Shown here: positions 6,165 through 8,302 of the stretch, piece after piece | Layout: every line of letters starts with the position of its first letter | Numbering within the stretch: position 1 is the first letter of the stretch | Assembly (NCBI GenBank): GCA_003661825.1 | Contig: QMWW01000044.1 | Coordinates: forward strand, 1 to 8,302 | Reading direction: 5' to 3' | Source of the DNA: Thermoprotei archaeon | GTDB taxonomy: Archaea > Thermoproteota > Thermoprotei_A > Sulfolobales > Desulfurococcaceae | DNA: 8,302 bases | Notes under the pieces: model-generated | Told to the model about the DNA's origin: nothing | What the model saw: only the letters and a program-made list of their open reading frames with translations | Databases searched by the model: none | Made by a program: the position numbers and the translations under genes

Positions 6165-6230
6165 AGGACCAGGTGATGAGTGCTATCGACGCCGAGACAG
6201 CTATGACGACGCCACGCGGGGCTGATCTTA
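6165..6230 (+). ncRNA. Box C/D guide sRNA, plus strand (candidate)
   Basis: Core 6173-6225: box C GTGATGA (6173-6179); 12-nt guide GTGCTATCGACG (6180-6191); box D' CCGA (6192-6195, one change from CTGA); 8-nt spacer GACAGCTA; box C' TGACGA (6204-6209, one change from TGATGA); 12-nt guide CGCCACGCGGGG (6210-6221); box D CTGA (6222-6225). Both guides have the 12-nt spacing expected of archaeal C/D sRNPs. The ends given are estimates, and no clear terminal stem is visible. Complementary targets would be CGTCGATAGCAC and CCCCGCGTGGCG; by the D+5 rule the target base would be G in each. I could not identify either target. The 3' end runs against, and may overlap antisense, the end of the winged-helix gene (stop at 6230-6228). 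Confidence 0.75.
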
Positions 6231-6734
6231 CCTCCAACAAGTGTTTAGCGTTTCATATAGTTTTAGCGCACGTGCAGTCAGTTTTAACGGCATCTTAACC
6301 TCGGCTGCGATATCCTTTATGCTTCTGTTCTCAAGCTTTCTGTTCAGCAGCTTATTGAGGGCATCTTCTGGAACACTATATGCTGTGATCCTGGATTTCC
6401 TTACTACAGCTACTAGGTATACTTTACCGATCTTAACCACGTACCTCCTCCCAGTAGTACAAGCTGCTAGCATTAGCTTGGCTAAGTGCTTTGTATGTTG
6501 CTGACTTATGACGTATTTTTCACCTTTCTTTTCAACTATTCCGCTCTTTATGAGCCACCATAAACCTCGTTTAACTACGGCTGTTTTTAGTCCAAGCAAT
6601 GTTTTTAACTCGATTAATTTAACGCCTTGTAGCGAGTAGATATGGTAAATGAATGGTAGTAGCCAAGGCCTGCTTGTAAGTATATTTACAACCTTACCCT
6701 TGGCTTTATCCCAAGATCTCGCCTGGTTATCCAT
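6228..6734 (-). CDS. Small winged-helix DNA-binding protein, unknown role
   Basis: A 168-residue basic protein that I do not recognise as a named family. Residues about 22-78 look like a winged helix: two helices, a recognition-type helix (LKTAVVKRGLWWLIKSG), then a wing (IVEKKGEKYVIS). A strand-rich stretch (about 97-121, RRYVVKIGKVYLVAVVRKS) follows, and the C-terminus (about 136-162, SIKDIAAEVKMPLKLTARAL) looks like a second helix-turn-helix. No catalytic motif, membrane segment or zinc site is seen. Start ATG at 6734: in-frame stop TGA occurs 11 codons upstream with no better start between. A possible TATA (CATATAG, minus strand, about 6800-6794) lies about 60 bp upstream. A transcriptional regulator is the natural reading, but this is inference. 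It is divergent from the adenosylhomocysteinase gene. Confidence 0.75.
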   Translation of the reverse strand: MDNQARSWDKAKGKVVNILTSRPWLLPFIYHIYSLQGVKLIELKTLLGLKTAVVKRGLWWLIKSGIVEKKGEKYVISQQHTKHLAKLMLAACTTGRRYVVKIGKVYLVAVVRKSRITAYSVPEDALNKLLNRKLENRSIKDIAAEVKMPLKLTARALKLYETLNTCWR

Positions 6735-6829
6735 ATTTGGGCGACCCGTATCCCTCGACTTAGGTCACACTCCCTCTACCATTAAGCCTTCTACTATATG
6801 GGTTGAGGCAAGGTAATTAAGGCTACGCT

Positions 6830-6837
6830 TTTATATA
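6830..6837 (+). promoter_or_regulatory. TATA box of adenosylhomocysteinase; predicts a leaderless mRNA
   Basis: TTTATATA centred about 25 bp before the GTG start at 6859, so transcription should begin at or within a base or two of the start codon. No Shine-Dalgarno site lies at a usable distance, which agrees with leaderless translation. Confidence 0.65.
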
Positions 6838-6858
6838 CTAGTCTGGACTCACTGGGGT

Positions 6859-8127
6859 GTGGAATGTTTGGAGTATAAGGTACGTGACCTTGAACTAGCT
6901 GATCAAGGTAAACTCAAGATTGAATGGTCTATACGACACATGCCTGTGCTGTCAAGACTTAGAGAGAAATATTCTCAGGAGAAACCACTACTGGGTATAC
7001 GGATAGGAGCTGTTCTCCACGTTACTAAAGCTACAGCAGTGTTAATGCTTGCTCTTAGAGATAGTGGTGCCGAAGAGATCGTATTAGCGGCTAGTAATCC
7101 CTTATCAACTCAAGACGATGTGGCAGCAGCTCTTGTCGAAGAAGGTATTAGGGTATATGCTTGGAGAGGGCAGTCTAGCGAGGATTACTATTGGTGTATA
7201 AAACAGGTTATCGAAAGCAAACCCGATATAGTTCTGGATGATGGAGCAGATCTGCATGCAGCACTTCACAGCGAATACCCTGATATAGCAAGCGCTATAA
7301 TAGGAGGAACGGAGGAGACAACGACGGGCGTGACCAGGTTAAAGGCCATGGAGATGAGCGGTTTACTAAAATATCCAGTCATAGCTGTTAACAACGCCTA
7401 TACGAAGTACCTCTTCGATAATAGGTATGGAACGGGGCAGAGCACTTTTGATGGTATAATGCGTGCAACCAATGTTTTGATAGCAGGCAAAGTAGTAGTG
7501 ATTGCTGGCTATGGATGGGTTGGTAAAGGGATTGCTACGCGCGCTCGAGGCTTAGGTGCTAGAAGGGTAATCATCACAGAAGTTAACCCGTTTAGAGCAT
7601 TAGAAGCGGTATTCGATGGATTCGAGGTTATGTCTATGGATGAAGCGGTGAAGATAGGGGACATATTCATAACAGCTACTGGAAATAAAGCCGTTATTAG
7701 AAGAGAGCACTTCGAAAAAATGAAGGATGGTGCAATACTAGCTAATGCTGGTCATTTTAATGTCGAGGTATGGATACCTGACCTAGAGGCATTGAGTACC
7801 TCCAAGAGGTGTATAAGACCAAACGTTGTAGAGTACAAGTTACGTGATGGTAGAAAGCTCTACTTGTTAGCAGAGGGTAGGCTGGTTAATCTCGTAGCAG
7901 CTGAGGGCCATCCAAGCGAGGTCATGGATCTCAGCTTCTCAAACCAGTTCCTTGCCGTAAAATACCTATACGATAATCGCGGAAAAATACCGCCTAAAGT
8001 ATTCGACCAACCAAGGGATCTTGATGAAAAAGTTGCTATGCTTAAGCTTGAATCTATGGGGATAAAAATAGACAAGCTAACACCAGAGCAAATAGAATAT
8101 TTAAGGTCCTGGAAAACCGGTACTTAG
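6859..8127 (+). CDS. ahcY: Adenosylhomocysteinase (S-adenosylhomocysteine hydrolase family)
   Basis: An NAD-dependent cytoplasmic enzyme that reversibly splits S-adenosylhomocysteine into adenosine and homocysteine, removing the product inhibitor of SAM-dependent methyltransferases. 422 residues. Seen: LHVTKATAVL with His54 (human His55); DDGADL with Asp130 (human Asp131); GGTEETTTGV with the substrate Glu at 152-153; NAYTKYLFDNRYG with Lys183 and Asp187 (human Lys186 and Asp190); the NAD-binding GYGWVGKG (217-224); NAGHFNVE (296-303); and HPSEVMDLSFSNQF (351-364). The protein stops after YLRSWKTGT and lacks the C-terminal tail (..PFKPDHYRY) of eukaryotic enzymes, as known for archaeal and thermophile members. 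The adenine-contacting human Gln59 aligns with Ala58, so S-inosylhomocysteine as substrate is possible. Start GTG at 6859, set by the TATA box position. Confidence 0.95.
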   Translation: MECLEYKVRDLELADQGKLKIEWSIRHMPVLSRLREKYSQEKPLLGIRIGAVLHVTKATAVLMLALRDSGAEEIVLAASNPLSTQDDVAAALVEEGIRVYAWRGQSSEDYYWCIKQVIESKPDIVLDDGADLHAALHSEYPDIASAIIGGTEETTTGVTRLKAMEMSGLLKYPVIAVNNAYTKYLFDNRYGTGQSTFDGIMRATNVLIAGKVVVIAGYGWVGKGIATRARGLGARRVIITEVNPFRALEAVFDGFEVMSMDEAVKIGDIFITATGNKAVIRREHFEKMKDGAILANAGHFNVEVWIPDLEALSTSKRCIRPNVVEYKLRDGRKLYLLAEGRLVNLVAAEGHPSEVMDLSFSNQFLAVKYLYDNRGKIPPKVFDQPRDLDEKVAMLKLESMGIKIDKLTPEQIEYLRSWKTGT

Positions 8128-8191
8128 ATTACTAGAATCGCATTATTTACCAAAATATATAGTAAGAAGATCCGGGTATTAACACGATAAC

Positions 8192-8199
8192 TTATAAAT
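8192..8199 (+). promoter_or_regulatory. TATA box of the CAU tRNA
   Basis: TTATAAAT centred about 33 bp before the mature tRNA 5' end at 8229, a standard archaeal tRNA promoter position. A second AT-rich run (TATAAATAG, 8219-8227) abuts the tRNA and is too close to be its TATA box. Confidence 0.6.
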
Positions 8200-8228
8200 C
8201 CCCTATGGTTATACCTACTATAAATAGA

Positions 8229-8302
<74 letters not shown>

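Noticed and set aside
6230..6235. GGAGGT on the minus strand, a perfect Shine-Dalgarno sequence, at the end of the winged-helix gene
   Set aside because: No open reading frame of useful length follows on the minus strand; the nearest GTG is stopped after four codons. It overlaps the last codons of the gene by chance.
7571..7577. GTGATGA on the minus strand inside the adenosylhomocysteinase gene, a possible box C
   Set aside because: No D', C' or D boxes follow at suitable spacing, and the region encodes conserved protein.
8219..8227. TATAAATAG directly before the CAU tRNA, as a possible TATA box
   Set aside because: It ends one base before the mature tRNA; a TATA box must lie about 25-35 bp upstream, where TTATAAAT (8192-8199) already fits.

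Overview
The window looks like chromosomal DNA of a hyperthermophilic crenarchaeon (Thermoproteota, probably Desulfurococcales or a close relative). The evidence is the gene content (RtcA, archaeal NOG1-type GTPase, TFIIB-like zinc-ribbon protein, proteasome beta subunit, endonuclease V, short-tailed adenosylhomocysteinase), archaeal TATA boxes about 25-38 bp before genes, frequent ATA/AGA codons, GTG and TTG starts, and tRNA genes with GC-saturated stems in otherwise moderate-GC DNA. The order-level placement is inference. I see no mobile element, CRISPR array or sign of recent transfer.

Layout. (1) 3-860 (+): RNA 3'-phosphate cyclase, cut by the left edge. It meets tail-to-tail, with a 38-bp overlap, a minus-strand pair: a TFIIB-like protein (2548-1940) followed by a NOG1-type GTPase (1860-823). 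The 3' end of the TFIIB-like gene may carry a frameshift: a second frame continues to a TGA that overlaps the GTPase start as ATGA. (2) 2713-3997 (+): proteasome beta subunit and endonuclease V, 13 bp apart and probably one operon, with a clear TATA box and Shine-Dalgarno site. (3) 4032-4109 (+): tRNA-Arg(GCG). (4) 5088-4141 (-): HtrA/Deg-type serine protease with one PDZ domain, divergent from (5) 5174-6037 (+): a ten-helix EamA/DMT transporter. (6) 6038-6227: a gap without protein genes that appears to hold two divergent box C/D guide sRNAs. (7) 6734-6228 (-): a small winged-helix protein. (8) 6859-8127 (+): adenosylhomocysteinase, probably on a leaderless mRNA. (9) 8229-8302 (+): a tRNA with anticodon CAU ending at the window edge.

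The most notable content is the pair of box C/D sRNAs in the 190-bp gap between the transporter and the winged-helix gene. Each has box C, a 12-nt guide, box D', an 8-nt spacer, box C', a second 12-nt guide and box D, giving 53 nt in both. They lie head-to-head, and two TATA-like elements sit nearly back-to-back between them. They would guide 2'-O-methylation of rRNA or tRNA; I could not assign targets.

Several genes share an RNA and ribosome theme: RtcA acts on RNA ends, NOG1 in large-subunit assembly, the sRNAs in RNA methylation, and adenosylhomocysteinase removes the S-adenosylhomocysteine that methylation produces. The proteasome subunit and HtrA protease belong to protein quality control, and endonuclease V to repair of deaminated nucleic acid.
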